A DNA stretch of 64,000 bases from Mesorhizobium sp. WSM3626 (GCF_000513935.1 NZ_AZUY01000001.1:110220-174219), one strand, 5' to 3'. Shown: positions 23,947-32,943, counted from the first letter of the stretch. Notes: generated by a model not told the origin, from the sequence alone. Numbers and translations are program-made.

Positions 23947-25494
23947 ATGGACGGTGCGGCTCCACTCTTTCGCATGGAAGGCATTTCCAAGCGCTATGGC
24001 GGCGTGCGGGCGCTGGAAAAGGCCGAGCTGACGGTTTCCACCGGCAGCATCCACGCCATCCTCGGTGAAAACGGCGCCGGCAAGTCGACATTGATCAAGG
24101 TCATGGCCGGTGTCGTGGCGCCCGACGAAGGCCGCATGATGCTGGATGGCCGCGAAGTGACCTTCGCCTCGCCCGGCGCGGCGAACAAGGCCGGCATCGT
24201 CTGCATCTTCCAGGAATTGTCGCTGATCCCCGAACTCAGCGTCGCCGACAACATCGTCATTTCGGATCCGCCCAAACGCTTCGGTATGATCGACCGCAAG
24301 GCGCAACGCCGCGTCGCCGAGGACGCGCTGGCGCGCGCGGGCGCCGCCGACATCCATCCGCTGGCGTTGGTCAAGGACCTGCCGCTGTCGCGCCGGCAGA
24401 TGGTGGAGATCGCCAAGGCGCTGGCACGCAAACCACGCATCCTCATCCTCGACGAGGCGACGTCGGCGCTGACGGCAGCGGATGTCGCGAAGATCTTCGG
24501 CGTGCTGAAGCGGCTGCGCTCGGAAGGGCTGGCGCTGCTCTACATCTCCCACCGCATGAACGAGATCGCCGAACTGGCCGACCACTGCACGGTGTTCCGC
24601 AACGGCCGCAATGTCGCCAGCTACAAGGCCGGCTCGAAAAGCGACAACGAGGTGGTCGAGCTGATGATCGGCCGCGAATACAGCCATATTTTTCCGCCCA
24701 AGCCGGCGGCGGCACCGGCCAGCGCCGCCCCCCGGCTCCAGGCGCGCAAATTGTCCTGGGCCGACCGGCTGGATAACATCTCGCTCACCGTCAGGGCAGG
24801 CGAGGTGGTCGGGCTCGGCGGGCTCGACGGCCAGGGCCAGCGCGAATTGCTGCTTGCTTTCTTCGGTGTGCTGCGCGGCCTCTCGGGCGAGGTGCTGATC
24901 GACGGCAAGCCGGTGACGATCACCAGTCCGGCGGCGGCCCGCGAGGATGGCATCGGCATGGCGCTCATCCCGGAAGACCGCAAGACCGAAGGACTGATGC
25001 TGCCGATGACGGTGCGCGAAAACCTGTCCTTCGCCGTGCTCGACCGACTGTCGAAAGGCGGTATCATCGACCGTGCCGCCGAACAGCGGCTCATCGACGA
25101 CATGGTCGGCCTTCTGGCGATCAAGACGGCGGGGCTCGATATTCCGGTCGGCGCGCTGTCGGGCGGTAACCAGCAGAAGGTGGTGATCGCCAAATGGCTG
25201 ATGCGCCAGCCGCGCATCGTCCTGCTCAACGATCCGACGCGCGGCATCGACGTCGGCACCAAGCAGGAAATCTATCAACTGATGCGCAAGCTGGCGGACG
25301 CGGGCGCGGCGATCCTGTTCTATTCGACCGACTATGACGAGCTGATCGGCTGCTGCGACCGGGTGCTGGTGCTCTATGACGGGGCGGTCAAGCGCGAACT
25401 GGTCGGCGCCGAAATCACCGAACGAGCGCTGATATCGAGCGCGCTCAACATCCATGGCGAGGAGAGCCCCGTGGGCCTGGGAGCAAGCGTGTGA
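23947..25494 (+). CDS. Sugar ABC transporter ATP-binding protein, double NBD (RbsA/MglA type)
   Basis: 515 residues with two ATPase domains. Domain 1: Walker A GENGAGKST, signature-like LPLSRRQMVEIA, Walker B ILILDEATSAL. Domain 2: degenerate Walker A region GLGGLDGQGQ, signature LSGGNQQKV and Walker B altered to IVLLNDPTRG, where the usual Asp-Glu pair reads Asn-Asp. Asymmetric sites are common in CUT2 ATPases, so domain 1 probably hydrolyses ATP. ATG at 23947 follows GGGGAGGG. The stop overlaps the next start by 4 bases (GTGA). Confidence 0.9.
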   Translation: MDGAAPLFRMEGISKRYGGVRALEKAELTVSTGSIHAILGENGAGKSTLIKVMAGVVAPDEGRMMLDGREVTFASPGAANKAGIVCIFQELSLIPELSVADNIVISDPPKRFGMIDRKAQRRVAEDALARAGAADIHPLALVKDLPLSRRQMVEIAKALARKPRILILDEATSALTAADVAKIFGVLKRLRSEGLALLYISHRMNEIAELADHCTVFRNGRNVASYKAGSKSDNEVVELMIGREYSHIFPPKPAAAPASAAPRLQARKLSWADRLDNISLTVRAGEVVGLGGLDGQGQRELLLAFFGVLRGLSGEVLIDGKPVTITSPAAAREDGIGMALIPEDRKTEGLMLPMTVRENLSFAVLDRLSKGGIIDRAAEQRLIDDMVGLLAIKTAGLDIPVGALSGGNQQKVVIAKWLMRQPRIVLLNDPTRGIDVGTKQEIYQLMRKLADAGAAILFYSTDYDELIGCCDRVLVLYDGAVKRELVGAEITERALISSALNIHGEESPVGLGASV

Positions 25495-26471
25495 AAGATT
25501 GGCGCTATTGGCTGGCCGAGCAGCGCGGAACGCTGCTGGCGCTCGGCATCTTCATCGTCATGTTCGTCATCTACACCTCGAACCATCCGGCGGGCTTCAC
25601 CGCCAATGTCGTGCAGACGGCGGCGAACAAGGGCGTGCTGCTCGCCTTCGTCGCCATGGCGCAGACACTGGTCGTCATCACCTCCGGCATCGACCTGTCC
25701 GTCGGCATGATCTTCCTGCTCACCAACTGCCTGGCCTCCTGGCTGGTGGTCGGCACGCCGATGCAGACCACACTCGGCGTCATCGCCGTGCTGGTGGCGG
25801 GACTTCTGTGCGGCGCCATCAACGGCGCCATCGTGATCTACGGAAGGCTGCAGCCGATCGTCGCGACCATCGCCACCGGGGCGGTCTATTACGGTATCGG
25901 CCTTTTGCTGCGGCCCTTTCCGGGCGGCTCGGTCAACGAGGACCTGGCCGATGCTATGACAGGACGTCTGTTCGATCTGGTGCCGGCAAGCCTGGTCGTG
26001 CTGCTGGCGGTCGTGCTGTTGATCTGGGTGCCGTTCAGCCGCTCGGTACTCGGCCGTGCCGCCTACGCGGCCGGCTCTTCGGAGACGGCTGCCTATATGT
26101 CGGGCGTGCCGATAAGGCGCGGCAAGTTCGCAGCTTACACGCTTGCGGGGCTGCTGGCCGCGATCGGCGGGCTGTTCCTGACCTTTTTCACCTATACGGG
26201 CGAGGCCGCCTATGCCAGCGGCAACGCCTATACGCTGTTCTCGATCGCGGCCGTGGTGCTGGGCGGTGTGTCGCTGTTCGGCGGCAAGGGCAGCGCCATC
26301 GGCGCCATCTTCGGCGCGCTGGCCTTCCGCACCATCGGCGACCTGTTGTTCGTGTTCGATTTCGATCCGCTCTGGCAGCCGCTGTTCCAGGGCGTTATCC
26401 TGCTGGTCGCCGTCAGCCTCGGCGCCTTTGCCCTGTTTCGGGTCCGCAACCGGCTGGAGTGGTTCCTGTGA
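25491..26471 (+). CDS. Sugar ABC transporter permease 1 (RbsC type)
   Basis: 326 residues, GTG start overlapping the ATPase stop. Contains AMAQTLVVITSGIDLSVGMI, the CUT2 permease signature, plus eight or more further hydrophobic helices. The short cytoplasmic motif GSSETAAYMSGVPIRRGK is the usual coupling region. Together with the next permease (also 4-base overlap) it likely forms a heterodimeric channel, unlike the homodimer expected for the importer at 11870. Confidence 0.88.
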   Translation: MKDWRYWLAEQRGTLLALGIFIVMFVIYTSNHPAGFTANVVQTAANKGVLLAFVAMAQTLVVITSGIDLSVGMIFLLTNCLASWLVVGTPMQTTLGVIAVLVAGLLCGAINGAIVIYGRLQPIVATIATGAVYYGIGLLLRPFPGGSVNEDLADAMTGRLFDLVPASLVVLLAVVLLIWVPFSRSVLGRAAYAAGSSETAAYMSGVPIRRGKFAAYTLAGLLAAIGGLFLTFFTYTGEAAYASGNAYTLFSIAAVVLGGVSLFGGKGSAIGAIFGALAFRTIGDLLFVFDFDPLWQPLFQGVILLVAVSLGAFALFRVRNRLEWFL

Positions 26472-27454
26472 GCGATACGACATTGGGCGGCATTGCCAGC
26501 CGCATGCCGAAATTCATCCGCCGCGCCGATCCGGCGGTGCTGACCGCCTTTGCCTGTATCGTGGTGTTGCTGTTGGTGGGCAGCCTCTATTCGCGCAGCT
26601 TCCTGTCGCCTGAATATCTCTTGCAGCAGCTCAAGGTCGCCTCGTTCCTCGGCGTCATCGCCACCGGCATGATGCTGGTCATCCTGCTCGGCCAGATCGA
26701 CCTGTCGGTACCGTGGTCGGTGGCGGCGGGCGCGATGATGGCCTGCGCGGCGGCCGCCTACGGTCCGGCCGGGGTGGCGCTGGCGATTCCGTTCGGCATC
26801 TTCTGCGGCGTGCTGATCGGCATCGTCAATGGCATCGGCGTCGCCTATCTGCGCATCCCCTCGATGATCATCACGCTCGCCACCAACGCCGTCGCGCAAG
26901 GGCTGATGGTGGTCTACACCGGCGGTTTCTCGCCGCAGGATTCGGCCACCGGCGCCATGCGCTACCTGGCCACCGGCTTCACCATTCCGGGCGTCCCCAA
27001 CGCGGTCATCATCTGGGCGCTGATCGGGGCCGCAATGGTGTTCGTGCTGACCCGTAGCGGCTTTGGCCGCGCGGTCTATGGCATCGGCAACCGCGAGCGC
27101 GCCGCCTATCTCTCCGGCATCGACACAAGACGCGTGGTGATGATCGCCTTCGCCGTCTCCGGAGGACTCTCCGCCTTTGGCGGCGTGCTGCTGGCCGGCT
27201 ACGCCTCCAAGGCGGCGCAATCGATGGGTGACGCCTATCTGCTGCCATCGATCGCGGCCGTGGTGCTCGGCGGCACCTCGATCCTCGGCGGACGCGGCTC
27301 CTATCTCGGCACGGTCGCCGGCGTGATCCTGATCACACTGCTGCAGTCTATCCTGTCGGTCATGCAGATGCCGGAAGCGGGACGGCAGATCATCTATGGC
27401 GTCGTCATCGTCGCCATGCTCCTGCTCTATGGCCGCGCGCCGGCGAGCCGCTGA
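26468..27454 (+). CDS. Sugar ABC transporter permease 2 (RbsC type)
   Basis: 328 residues from GTG at 26468, overlapping the preceding stop by 4 bases. Shows MMLVILLGQIDLSVPWSVA (signature slightly altered, GQIDLSV rather than GGIDLSV) and GNRERAAYLSGIDTRRV as coupling helix region. Ends three bases before the gluconokinase GTG start, so the five genes 22742-28005 form one operon. Confidence 0.88.
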   Translation: MSDTTLGGIASRMPKFIRRADPAVLTAFACIVVLLLVGSLYSRSFLSPEYLLQQLKVASFLGVIATGMMLVILLGQIDLSVPWSVAAGAMMACAAAAYGPAGVALAIPFGIFCGVLIGIVNGIGVAYLRIPSMIITLATNAVAQGLMVVYTGGFSPQDSATGAMRYLATGFTIPGVPNAVIIWALIGAAMVFVLTRSGFGRAVYGIGNRERAAYLSGIDTRRVVMIAFAVSGGLSAFGGVLLAGYASKAAQSMGDAYLLPSIAAVVLGGTSILGGRGSYLGTVAGVILITLLQSILSVMQMPEAGRQIIYGVVIVAMLLLYGRAPASR

Positions 27455-27456
27455 CG

Positions 27457-28005
27457 GTGGACGAAAACGCAGCGCAGGCACCGACGGGCGCTTCCGGTTT
27501 GGCGCCTTCGGCCGTCGTGATGATGGGCGTCGCCGGCTGCGGCAAGTCAGCCGTCGGTATCGCGCTGGCCGACGCGCTGGGTGCCGTCTTCATCGAGGGC
27601 GACAGGCTGCATCCGCCCGAAAACGTTGCCCGCATGGCGCGGGGCGAACCGCTCACCGACCAGCTGCGCGAAGGCTGGCTCGACGCGATCGGTGAGCGCA
27701 TCGCGGCGTCGATCGCCAAGGGACAGGGCGTGGTTGCAGCCTGCTCGGCGCTGAAGCGCGGCTATCGCGAGCGTCTGCGCGGCTTCTGCCCTGATATCAT
27801 CTTCCTCTATCTGGAGATCGATCCCGCCACCGCGCGGCAGCGGGTCGCCGGCCGCAAGGGCCATTTCATGCCGGCAAGCCTGGTCGACAGCCAGTTCGCC
27901 ATCCTCGAGCCGCCAGGTGCCGATGAGGGAGCATTGACGCTCGACGCGACGCGGCCAATCGACGAACTCGTCGCCCAGGCAATGCGCTCGATGCGCCGGT
28001 CATGA
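27457..28005 (+). CDS. gntK: Gluconokinase (shikimate-kinase-like P-loop kinase)
   Basis: 182 residues, GTG start at 27457. P-loop GVAGCGKS at residues 24-31, then the gluconokinase motif EGDRLHPPENVARMARGEPL and CSALKRGYRERLR. This enzyme phosphorylates gluconate to 6-phosphogluconate in the cytoplasm. Its place at the end of a LacI-controlled import operon ties transport to phosphorylation. It has a short N-terminal extension of about 18 residues beyond the usual family start; homology begins at about SAVVMMGVAG. Its stop lies tail to tail with the next minus-strand gene. Confidence 0.9.
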   Translation: MDENAAQAPTGASGLAPSAVVMMGVAGCGKSAVGIALADALGAVFIEGDRLHPPENVARMARGEPLTDQLREGWLDAIGERIAASIAKGQGVVAACSALKRGYRERLRGFCPDIIFLYLEIDPATARQRVAGRKGHFMPASLVDSQFAILEPPGADEGALTLDATRPIDELVAQAMRSMRRS

Positions 28006-29151
28006 GCCTTCTTCTTCGCTGAAGCCGATCCTGTCCTGAGCCTCTGTCAACCGTTCATGGCGCGACCAGGACATCATCTGCTCGGGGCACTGCTTCAGCG
28101 CCTGCAGCAGGCGGTCGCGTTTCAGCAGGATATAGTGTGCCTGCAGGGCCATGTTCTTGGCTCCGTCCCTGGTGGTGTCCACTGCCGGGAGCGCCGGTGC
28201 CGCCGGCATCAGTTCCGGGCTCAAGACGGCCCGGTATTCCCGGAAGGGCACCACCTCGAAAGTCGACATGGCAAACAGGGCCGTCTTGCCTCGTGCGGCG
28301 AAATTCGCCGGTGCCGAGGCAAGGTGTGTCCAGCCGCTTTCGCCCAGGGCGGTTTCGGTGAAGGTCGAGCCGGCGTGGATGGTGTTGGTCATCAGCACGA
28401 CGCCGTTCTGCTTCAACGTCTTTTGAATGCGGATGGTGACCTGATAGGCGTCGTCGCGGTCGAAGACGATCCGGCTTTTCAGGAACCGGTTCTCGACATG
28501 AACCATTGGCGGGTTGAGGAAGCGCTGGCCGAATGCCGTCTCGGACACGCCATGCGTGTTGACGCTGACCTGATGCGCTTCGATGCCGGCCTCATGTATG
28601 GCGCGCTTGCCGACTATCGTTTGGGCGGTGAATTGATCGCACCAGAGGATCGCGCCGTGGCCGCGTTGCAAGGCTGCCTGCAAGCCCTCGAGGCCTTCCA
28701 GCCGGATCGTCGGCGTCCAGCGGCCGGCGACCAGATGCGCGGCGAGTTGCATGCGGCGGCGATGGCGCGCCGCGAGCAATGCCTCGAACAGCTTGCGTGC
28801 ATCGATGCCGTCGCCGAGCACCGCGCGCGTTGCGGCGGCATAGAAGCGGAAATCCTTGCGCATATGGCGCTTCAGCCGAAATCTCGATGCCCAATCGCAG
28901 ATCGGCGACCACCAGCGAACCGGCAGTGCTGCCGCGACCGCGAGATAGAAGAGAGCAATCAGGCTCTCGCGAAGATCCCTGGTGGAGAAGCGGCGGAGTC
29001 TGCCGGGACTAACCACCTTGCGGCTGAAAAAGCGCACGTCCTCGGCATATTCGGGGACAAAGACGTCGGCGATGATCTCGGTGCGAAAGCTGGTTGCCGA
29101 TGACTGCTTGCGTGCGGCTTTTCGGGATTTCGTAAACCTCGACAGCCTCAT
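28000..29151 (-). CDS. Lysophospholipid acyltransferase-like protein (uncertain)
   Basis: 383 residues. A hydrophobic segment near residues 65-80 (ALFYLAVAAALPVRWW), a helical region, then GHGAILWCDQFTAQTIVGKRA, which resembles the LpxL/HtrB (lauroyl acyltransferase-like) pattern with a catalytic His followed by an acidic residue a few positions later (not exact here: H..LWCDQF). No close family recognised. It follows the Rrf2 regulator gene by 9 bases on the same strand and its end overlaps the gluconokinase end by 6 bases. Membrane-associated lipid modification is only a suggestion. Confidence 0.5.
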   Translation of the reverse strand: MRLSRFTKSRKAARKQSSATSFRTEIIADVFVPEYAEDVRFFSRKVVSPGRLRRFSTRDLRESLIALFYLAVAAALPVRWWSPICDWASRFRLKRHMRKDFRFYAAATRAVLGDGIDARKLFEALLAARHRRRMQLAAHLVAGRWTPTIRLEGLEGLQAALQRGHGAILWCDQFTAQTIVGKRAIHEAGIEAHQVSVNTHGVSETAFGQRFLNPPMVHVENRFLKSRIVFDRDDAYQVTIRIQKTLKQNGVVLMTNTIHAGSTFTETALGESGWTHLASAPANFAARGKTALFAMSTFEVVPFREYRAVLSPELMPAAPALPAVDTTRDGAKNMALQAHYILLKRDRLLQALKQCPEQMMSWSRHERLTEAQDRIGFSEEEGS

Positions 29152-29160
29152 CCACCGGCT

Positions 29161-29610
29161 CTAGATCTGCGATGTCAACTCGACTGGGAAATCGTCGTTG
29201 TCGGCATCGCGCATGGCGGCGAGGCTACGGTTGTCCAGCACCTCGGCAATCGCCTGGCGCACTTCCAGCATCATGTGCCGGACCTGGCAGGTCGCTTCAT
29301 CACAATCCTCGCAGCGCTGGTACTGCGTGCGGCTGGCGCAAGGTATCGGCGCCAGCGGCCCGTCGAGCACGCGCACGACGTGGCCGATCTTGATCTCGGA
29401 AGCGGGGCGGGCGAGACGGTAACCGCCTTCCTTGCCCTTGCGGCTCTGGACGAAGCCGGCGTTGCGCAATTCGCCCAGGATGGCATCTAGGAATTTCTTC
29501 GGGATGTTGTTGGCGACGGCGATGTCGTTGACGAAGGCCAGTTGGCCAACCGGAAGATTGGAAAGATGCACGAGGGCCTTGAGGCCGTATTTGCCTTTTT
29601 TCGTCAGCAT
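29161..29610 (-). CDS. Rrf2-family transcriptional regulator
   Basis: 149 residues from ATG at 29610 (MLTKKGKYGLKALVHLS). Winged-helix domain with recognition helix near IPKKFLDAILGELRNAGFV and the wing KGKEGGYRLARP. Downstream are cysteines in CASRTQYQRCEDCDEATC, as in Rrf2 proteins that bind an Fe-S cluster or sense cysteine supply. The nearby sulfate-binding protein and cys importer suggest control of sulfur assimilation (inference, by analogy with CymR). The 250-base gap upstream holds its promoter and the terminator of the binding-protein gene. Confidence 0.83.
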   Translation of the reverse strand: MLTKKGKYGLKALVHLSNLPVGQLAFVNDIAVANNIPKKFLDAILGELRNAGFVQSRKGKEGGYRLARPASEIKIGHVVRVLDGPLAPIPCASRTQYQRCEDCDEATCQVRHMMLEVRQAIAEVLDNRSLAAMRDADNDDFPVELTSQI

Positions 29611-29796
29611 GCCCGAGTCAACCCGTTGAAGCCCCAACCAACCCGCATCTGGCGGCTGTTTGTGTGCAAATGATGACGGCGTTGCTTCCGCACGCCGCCG
29701 TTTCGCGAAACAATGCCATTGGAAGGCATGTTAGGCACAAACGCATTGATTCTTTGTAACGTTTTGCACGAAGGGCGCCGGCTTTACCTATCGGCT

Positions 29797-29836
29797 GAAT
29801 AAACGAGGAAAGCCGGCTCAGGGCCGGCTTTCCTCG
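29797..29836 (-). terminator. Strong terminator after the orphan sulfate-binding protein gene
   Basis: Perfect 14-bp stem (CGAGGAAAGCCGGC at 29804-29817 with its complement at 29823-29836), 5-base loop, followed on the minus strand by TTTATT. It sits 25 bases after the stop of the minus-strand gene 29862-30848. Confidence 0.85.
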
Positions 29837-29861
29837 ATCTTTCTATCGGGCAGCGGAGACT

Positions 29862-30848
29862 TTACCGGCTGCCATAAGCCTGATCGAGCAGACCGCCGGC
29901 GGCGAAATGCGCTTTTTGGACCTTGTCCCAGCCGCCGAAGACGTCTTCCACCGTCAGCAGGCGCACATCTGGAAAATCGGCCTTGTATTTGGCCGCGACA
30001 GCCGCGTCGCGTGCGCGCAGGCCATTGTCGGCGGCGATGCCCTGGCCCTCGGGTGTATAGAGGAAGTCGAGGTAGCTCTTGGCCAGATCACGCGTGCCGT
30101 GCTCGTCGGCGACCTTGTCGACGATCGCCACCGGGAATTCCGCCAGAAGGCTGACCGAAGGCGTGACCTGCTCGAATTTGTCGTCGCCGTATTCCTTGCG
30201 GATGCCGCGTGTCTCGGATTCGAAGGTGATCAGCACGTCGCCGATCTCGCGCTGCACGAAGGTGGTGGTCGCTGCGCGCCCGCCAGTGTCGAAGATCGGC
30301 ACGTTGTTGAACAGCTTGGTGATGAATTCCTTCACCTTCGCGTCGTCGCCCTTGAAGGCTTCCTTGGCGTAGGCGGTGGCCGCCAGATAGGTGTAGCGGG
30401 CATTTCCAGACGTTTTCGGGTTGGGGAAGATCACCTGCACGTCGTCGCGCACGAGATCGTTCCAGTCCTTGATGTGCTTGGGGTTGCCCGCGCGGACGAG
30501 AAACGAAGGCAGTGAATAGAAGGGCGAAGCGTTGTCGGGAAAATCCTTCTGCCAGTCGGCCGAGACGAGGCCCTTCTTGACCAGGAAGTCGACGTCGGTG
30601 ACCTGGTTGAAGGTGACGACATCGGCACCGAGGCCTTCGGCGATGGCGCGCGCCTGCGCGGAAGTGCCGGCATGCGACTGGTCGATGCTCACACCCGGGT
30701 GCTTGGCGATAAAGGCCTTGTTGACCTGCACGAAAAGTTCGCGGCCGACGTCATAGGAGGCGTTCAGCAGCTTGTCGGCCGACCAGGCTTGGGAGGATGC
30801 GAGGAGGAGGCCGGCGGCGGCGGCAACGCCGATGAAAAATCGCTTCAT
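29862..30848 (-). CDS. Sulfate/thiosulfate-binding periplasmic protein (second, unlinked copy)
   Basis: 328 residues from ATG at 30848; signal peptide ends SSQAWSAD. Family motifs: NASYDVGRELFVQVNKAF, DQSHAGTSAQARAI, NPKTSGNARYTYLAA and the C-terminal VEDVFGGWDKVQKAHF. This is a Sbp/CysP protein; it is clearly distinct from the one at 34695 (roughly half identical by eye). Single gene with its own terminator, separated from the permease genes by the toxin-antitoxin pair. It probably feeds the same CysTWA channel, perhaps with a different preference (sulfate versus thiosulfate). Confidence 0.9.
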   Translation of the reverse strand: MKRFFIGVAAAAGLLLASSQAWSADKLLNASYDVGRELFVQVNKAFIAKHPGVSIDQSHAGTSAQARAIAEGLGADVVTFNQVTDVDFLVKKGLVSADWQKDFPDNASPFYSLPSFLVRAGNPKHIKDWNDLVRDDVQVIFPNPKTSGNARYTYLAATAYAKEAFKGDDAKVKEFITKLFNNVPIFDTGGRAATTTFVQREIGDVLITFESETRGIRKEYGDDKFEQVTPSVSLLAEFPVAIVDKVADEHGTRDLAKSYLDFLYTPEGQGIAADNGLRARDAAVAAKYKADFPDVRLLTVEDVFGGWDKVQKAHFAAGGLLDQAYGSR

Positions 30849-31045
30849 GAAATGGCTCCGGATGTCATGCTCTATTACCAGACCATAGCCGGGGCGCAGA
30901 GGAGCGGCGAGGCATAGATTCAGGGCTTGGCGGCTGTTGCTAGAAAACCGTTTCCCACACGCGCACATCGTAGTTTTTTCTTTCACGTGGAGTCATTTTT
31001 TTGAGGCCGTCCTCTTCAGTCTCTTCCGAGAGAGGCGACAAATGG

Positions 31046-31060
31046 ATACACATTGTGTAT
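31046..31060. promoter_or_regulatory. Palindromic operator upstream of toxin-antitoxin genes
   Basis: ATACACATTGTGTAT, a perfect 7+1+7 inverted repeat 34 bases before the antitoxin start, next to a TATGAT -10-like element at 31070-31075. Position and symmetry suit autorepression by the RHH antitoxin. Confidence 0.65.
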
Positions 31061-31093
31061 GCCCCATGTTATGATGTTCGAAAGGAGTCTTCC

Positions 31094-31375
31094 ATGGCGA
31101 AAGCCGCACCCGAAACCCACGCCAAGCCCGTCAATCTGCGCATCCGAGAGGACATACGTATACTGATTGACCGTGCCGCAAAGATACGCGGGAAGACCCG
31201 TTCCGACTTCATGATCGATGCCGCTTATCGTGCGGCCGAGGATACGCTGCTCGACCAAACATTGATCAAGGTGGATCCCGAGAGTTACCGGCATTATCTC
31301 GACATCCTCGATGAACCGCCAAGCGGGGAAGGTTTTGCACGCCTTATGGACGTGCCCAGGCCTTGGCGGGACTGA
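31094..31375 (+). CDS. DUF1778 antitoxin (TacA/AtaR-like, RHH)
   Basis: 93 residues from ATG at 31094 with AAAGGAG just upstream. N-terminal ribbon-helix-helix VNLRIREDIRILIDRAAKIR then GKTRSDFMIDAAYRAAED, followed by a flexible C-terminal tail that in this family wraps the toxin. DNA-binding antitoxin that neutralises the GNAT toxin encoded next and represses its own promoter. Stop overlaps the toxin start (TGATG). It sits in plus orientation between minus-strand sulfate genes, indicating insertion of the module into this locus. Confidence 0.88.
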   Translation: MAKAAPETHAKPVNLRIREDIRILIDRAAKIRGKTRSDFMIDAAYRAAEDTLLDQTLIKVDPESYRHYLDILDEPPSGEGFARLMDVPRPWRD

Positions 31376-31851
31376 TGCCATCGGCGCCCACGCCGCTGGC
31401 GGAACACCACGATCTGGAATTTTTTCAAAGCGGAACAGAAAGCCTCGATCATTGGCTTCGCCGTCGGGCACGGGCCAACCAGGTCAGTGGCGCATCGCGG
31501 ACCTATGTGGTGGCGGAAGGCACACGCGTTGTCGGCTACTATTGTTTGTCTTCGGGCGGGCTTGATCTGGCGGAAGCGCCCGGCGTCATTCGCCGCAACA
31601 TGCCGGATCCCATTCCAATGGTCGTGCTCGGACGTCTCGCGGTGGATGCAAGCTGGCAAGGGAAGGGGCTGGGTGCGGCGCTTCTGCAAGACGCCGTCCT
31701 GCGCGCCGGTCAAGCCGCGACGATCCTGGGGATTCGCGGAGTTTTTGTTCATGCCATATCGGATGAAGCGAAAGCCTTTTACGAGCACTACGGCTTTGCG
31801 GCTTCCCCGAAAAATCCCATGACCTTGGTGTTGTCGTTGAAGGCCAGATGA
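31375..31851 (+). CDS. GNAT acetyltransferase toxin (TacT/AtaT-like)
   Basis: 158 residues from ATG at 31375 (TTG at 31363 also possible). GNAT fold with acetyl-CoA loop VDASWQGKGLGAALLQDAV (Q/RxxGxG/A pattern) and the C-terminal KAFYEHYGFAASPKNP typical of TacT-type toxins, including the conserved tyrosine. Such toxins acetylate the amino acid on charged tRNAs and halt translation. Preceded directly by the DUF1778 antitoxin. Ends 39 bases before the convergent cysA end. Confidence 0.88.
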   Translation: MPSAPTPLAEHHDLEFFQSGTESLDHWLRRRARANQVSGASRTYVVAEGTRVVGYYCLSSGGLDLAEAPGVIRRNMPDPIPMVVLGRLAVDASWQGKGLGAALLQDAVLRAGQAATILGIRGVFVHAISDEAKAFYEHYGFAASPKNPMTLVLSLKAR

Positions 31852-31890
31852 AAGGGTAAGCGACCGCCACCGAACCAGGATATTCCCTGG

Positions 31891-32931
31891 CTAAGCAGCC
31901 GGGAACAGTTTCCAGCGCCCCGGCCGGAAGGCCACCCGGCTCTTTTGTGCCGCCGGATGATCGACCGGCAGTTCGATCTCGACCCGCTGGCGTTCGCCAC
32001 CGATTTCGAGCTCCACGCGCCGTGTGCCGGCAACGCGGCGGCTGGCGGCCACGGTGCCGGCGATGCAGCCGCTGCAGCCGTCCAGCAGTTCGACATCATG
32101 CGGGCGAAAATACAGCATCGCATCGCCCTGGGGCGCGTGCGGCGCCGACAATCCGATCGGACGGTCGGCGAGCCAGATCTCGCCATTCTCGATCTTGACC
32201 GGAAGCGAGCTCGATTCACCAATGAAGCCGTAGACGAAGGGCGAGTTCGGCGTGTCGTAGATGTCGTCGGCGGTGCCGACCTGCTCGACGCGGCCCTGGC
32301 TCATCACCACGACGCGGTCGGCAAGCTCCAGCGCCTCTTCCTGATCGTGGGTGACGAAGACGGTGGTGTGGCCGGTAGCGTCATGGATTTCGCGCAGCCA
32401 GCGGCGCAGTTCCCGGCGCACCTGCGCATCGAGCGCGCCAAACGGCTCATCGAGCAGCAGCACCTTGGGTTCGATGGCCATGGCACGGGCGAGCGCCACG
32501 CGCTGGCGCTGGCCGCCCGAAAGCTGCGCCGGATAGCGCTTCTCCAGACCTGAAAGCTGGACGAGATCGAGAAGCTCGGACGCGCGGCGGCGGATTTCGG
32601 CTGCCGGCGGCCGCGTCGGCCCGTGCCGCACCTTGAGGCCGAAGCCGATATTGTCGGCCACCGTCATGTGCCGGAACAGCGCGTAGTGCTGGAAGACGAA
32701 GCCGACATTGCGTTCCTGGATCGACTTTTGCGAAGCGTCCTCGTCGCCAAAGAAGATTTTTCCACGCGTCGGGCGCTCCAGTCCGGCGATCAACCTGAGC
32801 AAGGTCGTCTTGCCGGAGCCGGACGGTCCGAGCAACGCAATCAGTTCGCCCGACTTGATGTCGAGCGACACGTCGTGGAGCGCCGGAAACCGCTCGAATT
32901 CCTTGCGCACATTGGCAACGCGAACTTCCAT
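31891..32931 (-). CDS. cysA: Sulfate/thiosulfate import ATP-binding protein CysA
   Basis: 346 residues. Walker [10 protein letters not shown] (about 35-43), Q loop [18 protein letters not shown], signature [14 protein letters not shown], Walker [13 protein letters not shown], and a C-terminal TOBE-like domain ([10 protein letters not shown]). The segment around [12 protein letters not shown] is characteristic of CysA. Last gene of the minus-strand sulfate operon (sbp-cysT-cysW-cysA), 12 bases after cysW. Couples ATP hydrolysis to sulfate uptake through CysT/CysW. Confidence 0.93.
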   Translation of the reverse strand: MEVRVANVRKEFERFPALHDVSLDIKSGELIALLGPSGSGKTTLLRLIAGLERPTRGKIFFGDEDASQKSIQERNVGFVFQHYALFRHMTVADNIGFGLKVRHGPTRPPAAEIRRRASELLDLVQLSGLEKRYPAQLSGGQRQRVALARAMAIEPKVLLLDEPFGALDAQVRRELRRWLREIHDATGHTTVFVTHDQEEALELADRVVVMSQGRVEQVGTADDIYDTPNSPFVYGFIGESSSLPVKIENGEIWLADRPIGLSAPHAPQGDAMLYFRPHDVELLDGCSGCIAGTVAASRRVAGTRRVELEIGGERQRVEIELPVDHPAAQKSRVAFRPGRWKLFPAA

Positions 32932-32943
32932 GCAATGAACCTT

